A DNA stretch of 64,000 nucleotides from Thalassospira sp. GTDB taxonomy: Bacteria; Pseudomonadota; Alphaproteobacteria; Rhodospirillales; Thalassospiraceae. This document shows positions 19,170 to 27,320 of the stretch, piece by piece. A program made the position numbers and the translations under genes. How positions within the stretch are numbered: the first letter of the stretch is position 1; the number at the start of each line of letters is the position of its first letter. The notes below the pieces were generated by a model, which saw only the letters and a list, made by a program, of their open reading frames with translations, was not told where the DNA came from and searched no databases. The stretch covers positions 186,001-250,000 of the forward strand of contig NZ_JAUYHK010000021.1 of NCBI RefSeq assembly GCF_030690045.1. Direction: 5' to 3'.

Positions 19170-20825
19170 ATGTATCGCTATGATGATTTTGACCGTCAAC
19201 TGGTGCTGGAACGGACCGAACAGTTTCGTGGACAGGTGGCGCGCCGCCTGTCGGGAGAACTGACCGAAGACCAGTTCCGGCCCCTGCGCCTGATGAATGG
19301 TGTGTATCTGCAATTGCATGCCTATATGCTGCGGGTCGCGGTGCCTTATGGCACGCTGAGCGGGGCGCAATTGCGCCAGCTTGGCTATATCGCCCGCAAA
19401 TATGACAAGGGGTATGGTCATTTCACCACCCGCCAGAATATCCAATATAACTGGCCGAAACTGGCAGAATTACCCGATGCGTTGCTGGACCTTGCCCGCG
19501 TTGAAATGCACGCCATTCAGACATCGGGCAATTGCATCCGCAATACCACCACCGATCAATATGCCGGTGCGGCGGCCGATGAAATCGAAGATCCGCGCCC
19601 CTATTGCGAACTGATCCGGCAATGGTCAACCTTTCATCCGGAATTCACCTATCTGCCGCGCAAATTTAAAATTGCCGTGACCGGGGCACCCAATGACCGG
19701 GCGGCGGTCAGGGTTCATGATATCGGCCTGCGCATGCATCAAAACGCGGAAGGGGAAACCGGGTTCGAGGTGATTGTCGGGGGCGGTCTGGGCCGCACGC
19801 CGTTTGTCGGCAAAACCATTCGCGATTTTATCGGCAAGAATGATCTGTTCAGTTATCTGGAGGCCACCCTGCGGGTGTATAACCGCTTTGGCCGTCGCGA
19901 TAACAAATACAAGGCACGGATCAAAATCCTTGTCCATGAAATCGGGGCCGAAGAAATGGCCCGGCTGGTCGAGGAAGAATGGGCGCAGATCAAGGACGGG
20001 TCGCTGAAAGTCAGTGATGCGGAAATTGCACAATATATTGCGCAATTTGCCCCGCCGTCCTTTGAAACCTTGCCCGATGACGATGCCGAATTTGCCCGTC
20101 GCAAGGTGGAAAATCCCGGTTTTGCAGCCTGGGTGCGCTCCAATGTGGTGGCCCACAAACAGCCAGGTTATGCGATTGCCAATGTGTCGTTAAAGCCTAT
20201 TGGTGGAATTCCGGGCGATGCAACCGCCGACCAGATGGAACGGGTTGCTGATCTGGCTGATCAGTACAGCTTTGGCGATGTGCGTGTCACGCACGAGCAA
20301 AATCTGGTGCTGCCGCATGTCAAAAAGGCCGATCTGTTTTCGCTGTGGGCCGAATTGTCCAATGCCGGTCTGGCGACGGCCAATCTGGGATATGTCACCG
20401 ATATCATCGCCTGTCCGGGGCTGGATTATTGCGCGCTGGCAACGGCGCGGTCGATCCCGCTGTCGCAACGCATTTCCGAACGCTTTGGCGATCTGGATCG
20501 CCAGCATCACATTGGCGAACTGAAAATCAAGATTTCCGGTTGCATCAATGCCTGCGGCCATCATCATGTCGGGCATATCGGCATTCTGGGTCTGGATAAA
20601 CGCGGCAAGGAATTTTACCAGATCACCCTTGGCGGCGATGCCAGCGAAAATGCCGCGATTGGCAAGATCGTCGGTGCCGGTTTTTCCGAGGCCGAGGTGG
20701 TCGATGCGATTGAAGCGATTGTAACCAGATATCTTGAAATCCGCGATGCGGGTGAACGTTTCATCGATACCTATCGCCGGGTTGGCACGGACCCGTTCAA
20801 GGAGGTGCTTTATGGCGATCGTTAA
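19170..20825 (+). CDS. Nitrite/sulfite reductase hemoprotein, CysI-type
   Basis: Sirohaem- and [4Fe-4S]-dependent reductase of 551 residues. The cluster ligands are visible as C-x5-C ('CPGLDYC', C415/C421) and C-x3-C ('GCINACG', C458/C462). The duplicated ferredoxin-like and NIR/SIR repeats are present ('GYGHFTTRQNIQYNWPKL' early, 'FGDVRVTHEQNLVLPHV' in the second half). Position between DUF2849 and DUF934 genes favours assimilatory sulfite reduction to sulfide for cysteine synthesis over nitrite reduction. No flavoprotein CysJ is nearby, so electrons may come from ferredoxin. Confidence 0.92.
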   Translation: MYRYDDFDRQLVLERTEQFRGQVARRLSGELTEDQFRPLRLMNGVYLQLHAYMLRVAVPYGTLSGAQLRQLGYIARKYDKGYGHFTTRQNIQYNWPKLAELPDALLDLARVEMHAIQTSGNCIRNTTTDQYAGAAADEIEDPRPYCELIRQWSTFHPEFTYLPRKFKIAVTGAPNDRAAVRVHDIGLRMHQNAEGETGFEVIVGGGLGRTPFVGKTIRDFIGKNDLFSYLEATLRVYNRFGRRDNKYKARIKILVHEIGAEEMARLVEEEWAQIKDGSLKVSDAEIAQYIAQFAPPSFETLPDDDAEFARRKVENPGFAAWVRSNVVAHKQPGYAIANVSLKPIGGIPGDATADQMERVADLADQYSFGDVRVTHEQNLVLPHVKKADLFSLWAELSNAGLATANLGYVTDIIACPGLDYCALATARSIPLSQRISERFGDLDRQHHIGELKIKISGCINACGHHHVGHIGILGLDKRGKEFYQITLGGDASENAAIGKIVGAGFSEAEVVDAIEAIVTRYLEIRDAGERFIDTYRRVGTDPFKEVLYGDR

Positions 20826-21330
20826 ACATGACACCGTGATCGACAATGACTGGATCACGCTGGATGCCGAAGGCGATCTTCCGGCGGGGGATGTCAATAT
20901 CATTGTGCCGCTGGACCGCTGGAAAGCAGAACAGGACAGCCTCAAGGGCCGCAATGGCGGGGTTGGCGTGTTGCTGGTGCCCGGCGATGCCCCCGAAGAC
21001 ATCGCAGCCGATCTTGACCGGCTGGCGCTGATTGCGATCCGTTTTCCGGCCTATACCGACGGGCGCGGTTATTCCTATGCCCGTGTGCTGCGCGAACGGT
21101 ATGGCTTTGCTGGTGAAATCCGGGCGGTGGGTGATGTATTGCGCGATCAGATTCTGAATATGCATCGGTGCGGCTTTGACGCCTTTGACCTTAAAGACGA
21201 TGCTGATACCGCCCTTGCCAAAGTGCGTGCGGCCATGGCGGAAATGACGGTTTATTATCAGCCCACGGGTGATGGCAGGGCAACGGCAGGATCGCTGCGC
21301 GAACGCCGCCGGGCCGGGCAGGTCGGCTAA
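20812..21330 (+). CDS. DUF934 family protein of the sulfite reductase operon
   Basis: Protein of 172 residues starting at 20812 with a strong AAGGAGGTG; the start overlaps the reductase gene by 14 bp. DUF934 blocks are 'VPLDRWKAEQDSL', 'DLDRLALIAIRFPAYTDGRGYSYARVLRERYGFAGEIRAVGDVLRDQ' and 'MHRCGFDAFDL'. The family accompanies cysI/cysH in many proteobacteria and is thought to assist sulfate assimilation; its molecular role is not settled. Here cysH, cysD/N and cysG do not follow. A terminator lies 34 bp downstream. Confidence 0.88.
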   Translation: MAIVKHDTVIDNDWITLDAEGDLPAGDVNIIVPLDRWKAEQDSLKGRNGGVGVLLVPGDAPEDIAADLDRLALIAIRFPAYTDGRGYSYARVLRERYGFAGEIRAVGDVLRDQILNMHRCGFDAFDLKDDADTALAKVRAAMAEMTVYYQPTGDGRATAGSLRERRRAGQVG

Positions 21331-21363
21331 AATACCATTTCCAATTGATTGGGTCGCGATTTC

Positions 21364-21392
21364 AGGGCGTTCCGTAAGGGACGCCCTTTTTG
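21364..21392 (+). terminator. Intrinsic terminator of the sulfite reductase operon
   Basis: AGGGCGTTCC / GGGACGCCCT stem with one G-T pair and a GTAA loop, followed by five T. It ends the DUF2849-CysI-DUF934 transcript and separates it from the next gene. Confidence 0.85.
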
Positions 21393-21437
21393 TTGCGCGT
21401 ATTTCCAATGTCTGAAAACACGCCAAAATTTTCCTTT

Positions 21438-21467
21438 TTGGTCAATGCCCTTGAAAAGTGTTAAAAT
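21438..21467 (+). promoter_or_regulatory. Candidate promoter for the QW-motif protein/MATE pair
   Basis: TTGGTC and TAAAAT are spaced 18 bp apart in an AT-rich segment between the upstream terminator and the preferred ATG at 21578. The -10 matches five of six consensus positions and the -35 only three. Confidence 0.35.
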
Positions 21468-21577
21468 ATAAATCGCTGAATCTTAGATTGTATCAGTGTG
21501 GGTCATATTATGATCACGATCCGGGCCCAGAATACAGACAGGGATCATCTGGCGGGATATCGGAAGACGGTGCATTC

Positions 21578-22864
21578 ATGCAGGCAGGCAGCAATTGTGT
21601 TATCGATCAGGGTTTTGCGACCTATGATCGGCAATATCGCGATACAGCGCGCAAATATCGCAAGGCCTTGCGCAGCCTTGCCGGAAGCTTGCGCAAGCTG
21701 AGCACCTTTCGGAAAACCTCATTACTGGCCTCGCAGCAACTTTATATCTATGCCAAATGGCTGGCGCGTTATACTGCCTATTGGCCGGAACTGGATGGGA
21801 TGGTCGCACGTCTTGAAGACAGTTTCGATCATCATGATCAAAGTTATGTCGGACGGCAATCGCCGGACGACGGGTCATGGGGCTGGCATTATCAGGAATT
21901 TCATCACAAATTCGATGCGACGATTGTGCGCTTGCATGAACTGGCCGCCGCACGCCGCGCGCCGCGCTATGCACTGGATTTTCTCGAACCGGTGTCTACG
22001 CCACAGAAAATGCGCGATTATCTGGAACATTTGCGGATTTCCGACATCGCCACCACCGGGCGCAACCAGCGCGATGAATATGGCGGGGTGCTGACCTGTC
22101 TGGCGCAATTGTGTTTCAAGCCGACCTTGCGCGCCTATGCTGAACGTCATGTGCGCGGCATCAAGCTGGATCAGGCCTATGTCGATTGCCTTGCTGATTT
22201 TCTCGATGAATCGCAAAACCCCGAAACAGGATATTGGGGGCCGTGGTATCAGGCCGACGGGCAGATACACCGCTATGACGATCTGAGTTATACCTTTCAT
22301 ATCGTGTCCTATCGCAAGGGCGATGTGAAACGCTGGCCCGAGATTATCCGCACCACCTTTGCCAATCGCACGGCGGAATATCCACTGGGCTGGCTGGCCA
22401 ATGGCGAACAGAACAACCACAATAATTACGACGTCGCCAAGATTTTCCGGTTTGGCTGGCCGCATATGAGTTGTGAACAGCGGCAACAGGCCTCACAGGA
22501 AATTGCCTGTATGCTGGAATGGTGTTTGCGGTTTGCCATGGATGAAGAAGGGCGGTTTGTGTGCGAAGGCGGTTTTTATAATTCCCCGGCGGCCTGTTCT
22601 TATTTCGGGGTGTCGTTCCTTGACGAGGTTGGGTATTTCGATAAGGGCAAACGGTTCTGGACCCAAAGAACTTTTCCCGGTTCGGCAAGGGATGCCATGC
22701 GCATCGGTCATCATTTGGCAGAAATGGATCCGAAGGACCCCGGCGTGATGGCGGCAAAATGGAAATTGGGGCATGGGGCCGGAACCACAGAACCCTGTCC
22801 GCCGCAAACAGTTCTTCGGGTGCGCAATCATCATCAGAATGCGCGCCGGATTATTGCTTTATGA
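21578..22864 (+). CDS. Unrecognised protein with two QW-like motifs, coupled to a MATE exporter
   Basis: I do not recognise the family. From the ATG at 21578 (GGAAG upstream) it has 428 residues; the track's GTG start at 21458 falls on promoter-like AT-rich DNA. The protein is rich in Trp, Tyr, His and Arg, without a signal peptide or membrane helix. Two Q-x4-G-x-W motifs ('QSPDDGSW', about residue 94, and 'QNPETGYW', about residue 213) resemble the QW repeats of terpene cyclase/prenyltransferase-type alpha toroids. Later blocks are 'YPLGWLANGEQNNHNNYDVAKIF' and 'EGGFYNSPAACSYFGVSFLDE'. The stop overlaps the MATE start as ATGA, so both are probably translated together. An enzyme on a small molecule exported by the MATE protein is conceivable. 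Confidence 0.75.
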   Translation: MQAGSNCVIDQGFATYDRQYRDTARKYRKALRSLAGSLRKLSTFRKTSLLASQQLYIYAKWLARYTAYWPELDGMVARLEDSFDHHDQSYVGRQSPDDGSWGWHYQEFHHKFDATIVRLHELAAARRAPRYALDFLEPVSTPQKMRDYLEHLRISDIATTGRNQRDEYGGVLTCLAQLCFKPTLRAYAERHVRGIKLDQAYVDCLADFLDESQNPETGYWGPWYQADGQIHRYDDLSYTFHIVSYRKGDVKRWPEIIRTTFANRTAEYPLGWLANGEQNNHNNYDVAKIFRFGWPHMSCEQRQQASQEIACMLEWCLRFAMDEEGRFVCEGGFYNSPAACSYFGVSFLDEVGYFDKGKRFWTQRTFPGSARDAMRIGHHLAEMDPKDPGVMAAKWKLGHGAGTTEPCPPQTVLRVRNHHQNARRIIAL

Positions 22865-24207
22865 AACCGCGCCATTTTGTCGAAGGACCGGTCTTGCGCC
22901 ATATTTTCGGCATGGCGCATACCAGTATGCTGGCGCTGATTGCGTTGGTCGCGGTGGATGCGCTGGATCTGTTTTTCCTCAGCCTGCTGGGTGATGTTGA
23001 AATTGTGGCCGCCCTTGGTTTTGCCTGGCCGGTGATTTTCTTTACCCTTGCAGTGTCGCTCGGCATTTCCATTGCCATGACGGCCCTGGTCGCCAAGGCC
23101 GAAGGCCACGGAGACCGGACACGCGCGCGTATTTACGCCACCCACATTATAATTGTCGGGCTGGCATTGTCGCTGGTGATGACGGCGGTGTTGTGGTTTG
23201 CCGTGCCGGGGTTGTTGTCCCTGTTCGGGGCGACGGGGCGGGTGCATGAATTGGGGCAATCCTATTTGCGCATTGTCGTGATGTGCCTGCCGATCCTGAT
23301 TCTCAGCATGTCTTCGGGGGCTCTGTTGCGCGCCATTGGTGCAAAACAGCGGGCAATGAATGCCAAGCTGGTCGGGGCGGCGGTCAATGCCATATTGGAC
23401 CCGATTTTTATTTTCGGATTTGACTGGGGGGTGGAAGGGGCGGCGTGGGCGACGGTCATTTCGCGCCTTGCCATCATGGCGGTGGCACTGGACGGGGCAA
23501 CACGGGTCTACCGGATGCTGGGACGGTTTGATGCCCGTCTGTTCTGGCGTGACTGCGGCGAAATTGGCCGTATTACTGTGCCGGTCACAATCTCAAAGGC
23601 AGGGGCCCCGGCAGGCAGTGCCTTTGTCATGGCGACGATGGCGCAGTTTGGCGACCATGCGGTGGCGGCCGTTTCGATCATTGAACGGATTGCCCCCTTT
23701 GTCTTTGTCGGGCTGTATGCCTTGCCCCAAGCCATCGGGCCGATTATCGGGCAAAATTTCGCCGCCGGGGAAATGGCACGGGTGCGCACGGTCTGGCACG
23801 ATGCATTAGGGTTGATTGCGGTTTATATGGCGGTGGTTTGGGCGGGGTTGTTCCTGTTTCAGGACGGGTTTGCCAACCTGTTTCGTGCCACCGATGAAAC
23901 GGCATTCTATCTTGCCGTGTTTTGCAGCTTTATCGCACCCCTGTATCTGTTTCAGGGACTGCAATTCATCTCGCAAACTTTCTTTAACGTCACCGGGCGC
24001 TCCTGGGTGGCGATGCTGCTGGACCTTGCCAAGGAATTGCTGGGCGTTGTGCCGTTTGTCTGGTTGGGTAGCCAGTGGTTCGGCGCGGTCGGTGTTTTGG
24101 CCGGGCAGGGGTCGGGTATGGTGGTTTTTGGCACCTTGTCGGCATTGGTCGGATATGGCCTGATCCGGCGGAAACCGGACCGGAGAACGGTGGTAATGGC
24201 AAAGTGA
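22861..24207 (+). CDS. MATE family efflux transporter
   Basis: Multidrug and toxin extrusion family protein, 448 residues from the ATG at 22861, which overlaps the preceding stop. About twelve membrane helices are visible, in two related six-helix halves. N-lobe features include 'DALDLFFLSLLGDVEIVAALGFAWPVIFF', and the C-lobe has 'AVAAVSIIERIAPFVFVGLYALPQAIGPIIGQNF'. Members export cationic drugs or metabolites using Na+ or H+ gradients. Pairing with the preceding cytoplasmic protein suggests a dedicated substrate. It converges on the XRE regulator gene with a 7 bp gap. Confidence 0.92.
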   Translation: MKPRHFVEGPVLRHIFGMAHTSMLALIALVAVDALDLFFLSLLGDVEIVAALGFAWPVIFFTLAVSLGISIAMTALVAKAEGHGDRTRARIYATHIIIVGLALSLVMTAVLWFAVPGLLSLFGATGRVHELGQSYLRIVVMCLPILILSMSSGALLRAIGAKQRAMNAKLVGAAVNAILDPIFIFGFDWGVEGAAWATVISRLAIMAVALDGATRVYRMLGRFDARLFWRDCGEIGRITVPVTISKAGAPAGSAFVMATMAQFGDHAVAAVSIIERIAPFVFVGLYALPQAIGPIIGQNFAAGEMARVRTVWHDALGLIAVYMAVVWAGLFLFQDGFANLFRATDETAFYLAVFCSFIAPLYLFQGLQFISQTFFNVTGRSWVAMLLDLAKELLGVVPFVWLGSQWFGAVGVLAGQGSGMVVFGTLSALVGYGLIRRKPDRRTVVMAK

Positions 24208-24214
24208 CGGCGTG

Positions 24215-24652
24215 TCATAAGGCCGCCGCCTGCATCAGAAAATGCAAGGATGCCGGGTCGGGTATATTACCCTTCTGGCGTTCTGCCGCCATCATGGCAT
24301 AGGCAAGCACGATGATGCGGGCAACTTGGGTGCTGTCCCATGCCGGCTTGTGAGTTTGCCGGAAAGTTTCCAGTTCCTCAATAATGATGCGCAACAAATC
24401 CGGGTCCAGTGGTGTTGTTTCCGGTATATCCCCTTGGGATTGAATCATGCTGCCCTTGCCGGTCAGCAGCCAGTTTGCGTCGATCCCCCTCTCGACCAGC
24501 ATGGACAGGGATGACGCTTTTGGTTCATTTATGTCCAGCTCATAACGCTCCCACGATTTCCGGGTCAGCCCGGCCATGCTGGCGGCTTCAGTCGCACTTA
24601 ACCCGATATGTTTCCGCGCTTTTCTGATGCGCTCGCTAAAACTGCCCGTCAT
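24215..24652 (-). CDS. XRE-type HTH transcriptional regulator
   Basis: Phage-repressor-like regulator of 145 residues beginning at 24652 (AGGAAG upstream). The HTH is 'FSERIRKARKHIGLSATEAASMAGLTRKSWERYELDINEPKASSLSML', followed by 'ERGIDANWLLTGKGSMI', a phrase common in stand-alone CI-like XRE proteins. The C-terminal half is helical and carries no S24 peptidase domain, so it is not a LexA-type self-cleaving repressor. It may bind the AT-rich upstream region and could control the MATE pair, but neither is shown. Confidence 0.85.
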   Translation of the reverse strand: MTGSFSERIRKARKHIGLSATEAASMAGLTRKSWERYELDINEPKASSLSMLVERGIDANWLLTGKGSMIQSQGDIPETTPLDPDLLRIIIEELETFRQTHKPAWDSTQVARIIVLAYAMMAAERQKGNIPDPASLHFLMQAAAL

Positions 24653-25303
24653 GCGGTTGCTTCCTGTACCGGGCTGGCATATCTGAAATAATACGCCCAT
24701 TGATTGAAAATATATAAAAACAAAGATACTTTTTGGTTTAATGGTTCAAAAATATTCCATTTTTCTGATCCGATCTGGTTTTTATTCTTGAAAATGGGTA
24801 TTAATTGATCCATTATTTAGTGGTTCCTGAAATTGAATATCTTCATATGCCAGCATAACTGGTCGGGGCGTTCCAAAAGCAAGTGACCGGTAAGGTACGG
24901 GTGGTGCCACGGCGGTGCAGGTTCTGTTTTGATCCGCACGCTTTTTCATCAGGGCATCAGTCTTGCCAATGTCTGACATCAAATGTCTTCATCTTTTGTC
25001 ATCCGGTTTTTGCCGCAGGACAAATACGGTTGGTGACATCCGTTGCAAATTACCTTCCCGCTTCCCGAACCGGAAAGGGTCTCCCGTCTGAGTCGGCGAT
25101 GATACTTCGTGTTTCATCCGGAGTCACGGGCAAGAGAAATCGTGGCAAAACAAGGGTTTGGTCTTGGAAAAGACGGTTTGTTTTGCAGGCTGCTTTTCCC
25201 ATTCTGACAAATTCTGACAAGTAAATTTATAAATTTTTTAAAATTTCGAGGCATTCCGGCATCGTTTTGTAGAGCTCATCACGGGATAATTTGGGGGGAC
25301 CAA
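24653..25303. other. 650 bp region without a convincing gene
   Basis: The left part (24690-24840) is very AT-rich and probably holds the XRE promoter and operator. The right part is GC-richer and contains an inverted repeat CAAAACAA...TTGTTTTG (about 25145-25185) with an inner GTCTT/AAGAC stem. It also holds a tandem repeat just before the MCP gene. The ORFs listed here (66 and 113 aa) look random in composition and have no ribosome binding sites. Confidence 0.6.
25201..25220. repeat. Tandem 10 bp direct repeat upstream of MCP
   Basis: Two adjacent perfect copies of ATTCTGACAA, 84 bp before the first MCP start. The spacing of one helical turn would suit cooperative protein binding, but this could be chance. 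Confidence 0.6.
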
Positions 25304-26971
25304 ATGTCATTTCTAAAAAATATCAACATCTCAAAAAAGGTGTTTGGAGGCTTTGGGGGCGTTCTGGCCCTGCTTGTCCTTATTGCGGCAATCGGGGTGA
25401 TTTCACTGGAAAGCGCGAACAGTGACTTTGCCCGTTATCGTCAGATTGCCCTGCAATCGAACCAGGCTGCGCGGGTGCAGGTCAACTTGCTTGAAGCCCG
25501 TGTGGCGATCAGAAGCTATCAGGCGACTGCAACGGATGATTTGAAAAACCGGGCTCTGGAACGGTTACAGCAAACACTCAAGCTGAATGAAGAACTTGTC
25601 GGGATGGCAGATTCTCCAGAGAAACAGCAGGTCATTAATGCTGCGGATACGGATTTGAAAGCCTATGTGGCAGCCTTCAACGAGATGTTGGCTGCTTCTG
25701 GTGACGAGGTTTTGCGGACCCGGATCGTCGATGAAAAACTTAATGTGATCGGACCGCGTGTTACAGCTGATCTGGAGGCATTCAAGCTTGGCATTAAGGC
25801 CGAACAGGATGTTCTTGGTCCGCAAGCCACTGTCGATATCCAGAATGCGGTAACTACGGCAACCATTCTTGGCGTGGTAGCCGTTATTTTGGGGGTTGCT
25901 TCGGCATGGCTGATTGGTACCGGCATTTCGCGTCCGATCCGCTCCATCACCGATGCGATGAATGTTCTGGCCGGGGGCGACAAAACGATCCTGATTCCGG
26001 GGCAGGACCATAAGGACGAGATTGGTGATATGGCCAAGGCCGTTCTGGTGTTCAAGGAAAACATGATCAGGGCGGAACAGCTTGCCACACAGGAAGCTGT
26101 TGCGCAGAAACAGCGTGAAGAACGGGCAAAGCTGATCGAAAAACTGACCAACGATTTCGATGCCGATGTATCGATGGTTTTGAAAACCGTGGCATCTGCC
26201 GCAACCGAAATGCAGGCCACCGCAACCTCGATGACGGCAACCGCCGAAGAAACCAGCCGTCAGTCCACCGTGGTCGCCGCCGCCGCCGAACAGGCATCGA
26301 ACAATGTGCAAACGGTCGCCAGCGCCTCTGAACAACTGACCGCCTCGATTGCCGAAATTTCACAGCAGGTGGCCCAATCGGCACAGGTCGCCAGCAAGGC
26401 GGTGGCCGAGGCGGACCGTACCAATACCCAGGTGCGCGGACTGGCCGAAGCCGCCCAGAAAATTGGCGATGTGGTGGGGCTGATCAGCGATATTGCTTCG
26501 CAGACCAATCTTTTGGCCCTGAATGCGACGATTGAAGCCGCCCGTGCCGGCGAGGCGGGCAAGGGCTTTGCCGTTGTGGCGGCAGAGGTTAAAAACCTTG
26601 CGAATGCGACGTCAAAGGCCACCGATGAAATCACCGCCCAGATTACCGGTATTCAGCAGGAAACCGGCAATGCGGTGGGGGCGATCCAGTCGATCAGTGC
26701 GACGATTGCCGAAATCAACGAGATTGCCGCAACCATCGCCAGCGCGGTCGAGGAACAGGGGGCAGCGACAGAGGAAATTACCCGCAATGTGCAGGAAGCC
26801 TCTTCCGGTACAAGCGAGGTGACGTCGAATATCCACGGGGTGAATGAAGCAGCGTCTTCGACCGGGGCCGCAGCAGAACAGGTTTTGGCCGCATCGGGCG
26901 AATTGTCCGAGCAGGCCGAAGATTTACGCCAGAAAGTCGAAACCTTCCTGTCGGCGGTCAAAGCCGCCTGA
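25304..26971 (+). CDS. Methyl-accepting chemotaxis protein (first of tandem pair)
   Basis: Chemoreceptor of 555 residues. TM1 is at about 13-34 ('VFGGFGGVLALLVLIAAIGVI'). A helical periplasmic ligand domain covers about 35-185, and TM2 is at about 187-208 ('TATILGVVAVILGVASAWLIG'). Then come a HAMP domain ('GTGISRPIRSITDAMNVLAGGD') and the MA signalling hairpin with tip '[35 protein letters not shown]'. There is no C-terminal CheR pentapeptide. It is followed by a strong terminator, then a close paralogue. The ligand is unknown. Confidence 0.95.
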   Translation: MSFLKNINISKKVFGGFGGVLALLVLIAAIGVISLESANSDFARYRQIALQSNQAARVQVNLLEARVAIRSYQATATDDLKNRALERLQQTLKLNEELVGMADSPEKQQVINAADTDLKAYVAAFNEMLAASGDEVLRTRIVDEKLNVIGPRVTADLEAFKLGIKAEQDVLGPQATVDIQNAVTTATILGVVAVILGVASAWLIGTGISRPIRSITDAMNVLAGGDKTILIPGQDHKDEIGDMAKAVLVFKENMIRAEQLATQEAVAQKQREERAKLIEKLTNDFDADVSMVLKTVASAATEMQATATSMTATAEETSRQSTVVAAAAEQASNNVQTVASASEQLTASIAEISQQVAQSAQVASKAVAEADRTNTQVRGLAEAAQKIGDVVGLISDIASQTNLLALNATIEAARAGEAGKGFAVVAAEVKNLANATSKATDEITAQITGIQQETGNAVGAIQSISATIAEINEIAATIASAVEEQGAATEEITRNVQEASSGTSEVTSNIHGVNEAASSTGAAAEQVLAASGELSEQAEDLRQKVETFLSAVKAA

Positions 26972-27004
26972 TTACAAACGCATAAAAACACGAGCAAAAA
27001 AAGT

Positions 27005-27036
27005 CGTCCGCCGGGGAAACCTGGCGGGCGTTTTTT
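27005..27036 (+). terminator. Intrinsic terminator after the first MCP
   Basis: CGTCCGCCGGG pairs with CCTGGCGGGCG around a short AAA-containing loop, followed by six T. Confidence 0.85.
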
Positions 27037-27233
27037 GTTTGTGGCGCCAACTGCGATTTACCACCGATCCTTTGGTATAGGAAAATCGCAAGGTCTGTGA
27101 TCGAACCGTCAATTCCCGGCGTACAATTTGCAAAGGCACCACCTTTTTTAGAAAGATGTCGCGGCAATCTGGTTTTTCACCGACTTAATATATTGTTTTT
27201 ATTTTGTTATTTTAGAGATGTGAACGATATCAC

Positions 27234-27262
27234 TTTATGCAGGGTTTAACATTTGGCATAAT
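27234..27262 (+). promoter_or_regulatory. Candidate promoter of the second MCP
   Basis: TTTATG and CATAAT are separated by 17 bp, about 59 bp before the ATG at 27321. The -10 matches five of six consensus positions and the -35 only three. The AT-rich context fits a promoter, but flagellar-type control is not excluded. Confidence 0.3.
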
Positions 27263-27320
27263 ATACTTATGTATATACAATACTGAACTTAATGGGTGCT
27301 TTTGGGTATTGGAGAATGGA

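Larger units (their letters stand above)
26972..27320. other. Intergenic region between the two MCP genes
   Basis: 349 bp holding the first MCP's terminator, then GC-poor DNA from about 27150 with a candidate promoter for the second MCP. No coding sequence is supported. Confidence 0.7.

Noticed and set aside
25105-25190. Possible c-di-GMP (GEMM) riboswitch before the first MCP
   Set aside because: Some short matches (CACG...GCAAAAC) but the conserved GEMM loop sequences and second stem are missing; only a simple inverted repeat remains.
24883-25224. 113-aa ORF upstream of the first MCP
   Set aside because: No RBS, random-looking composition, and it runs through inverted repeats; treated as non-coding.
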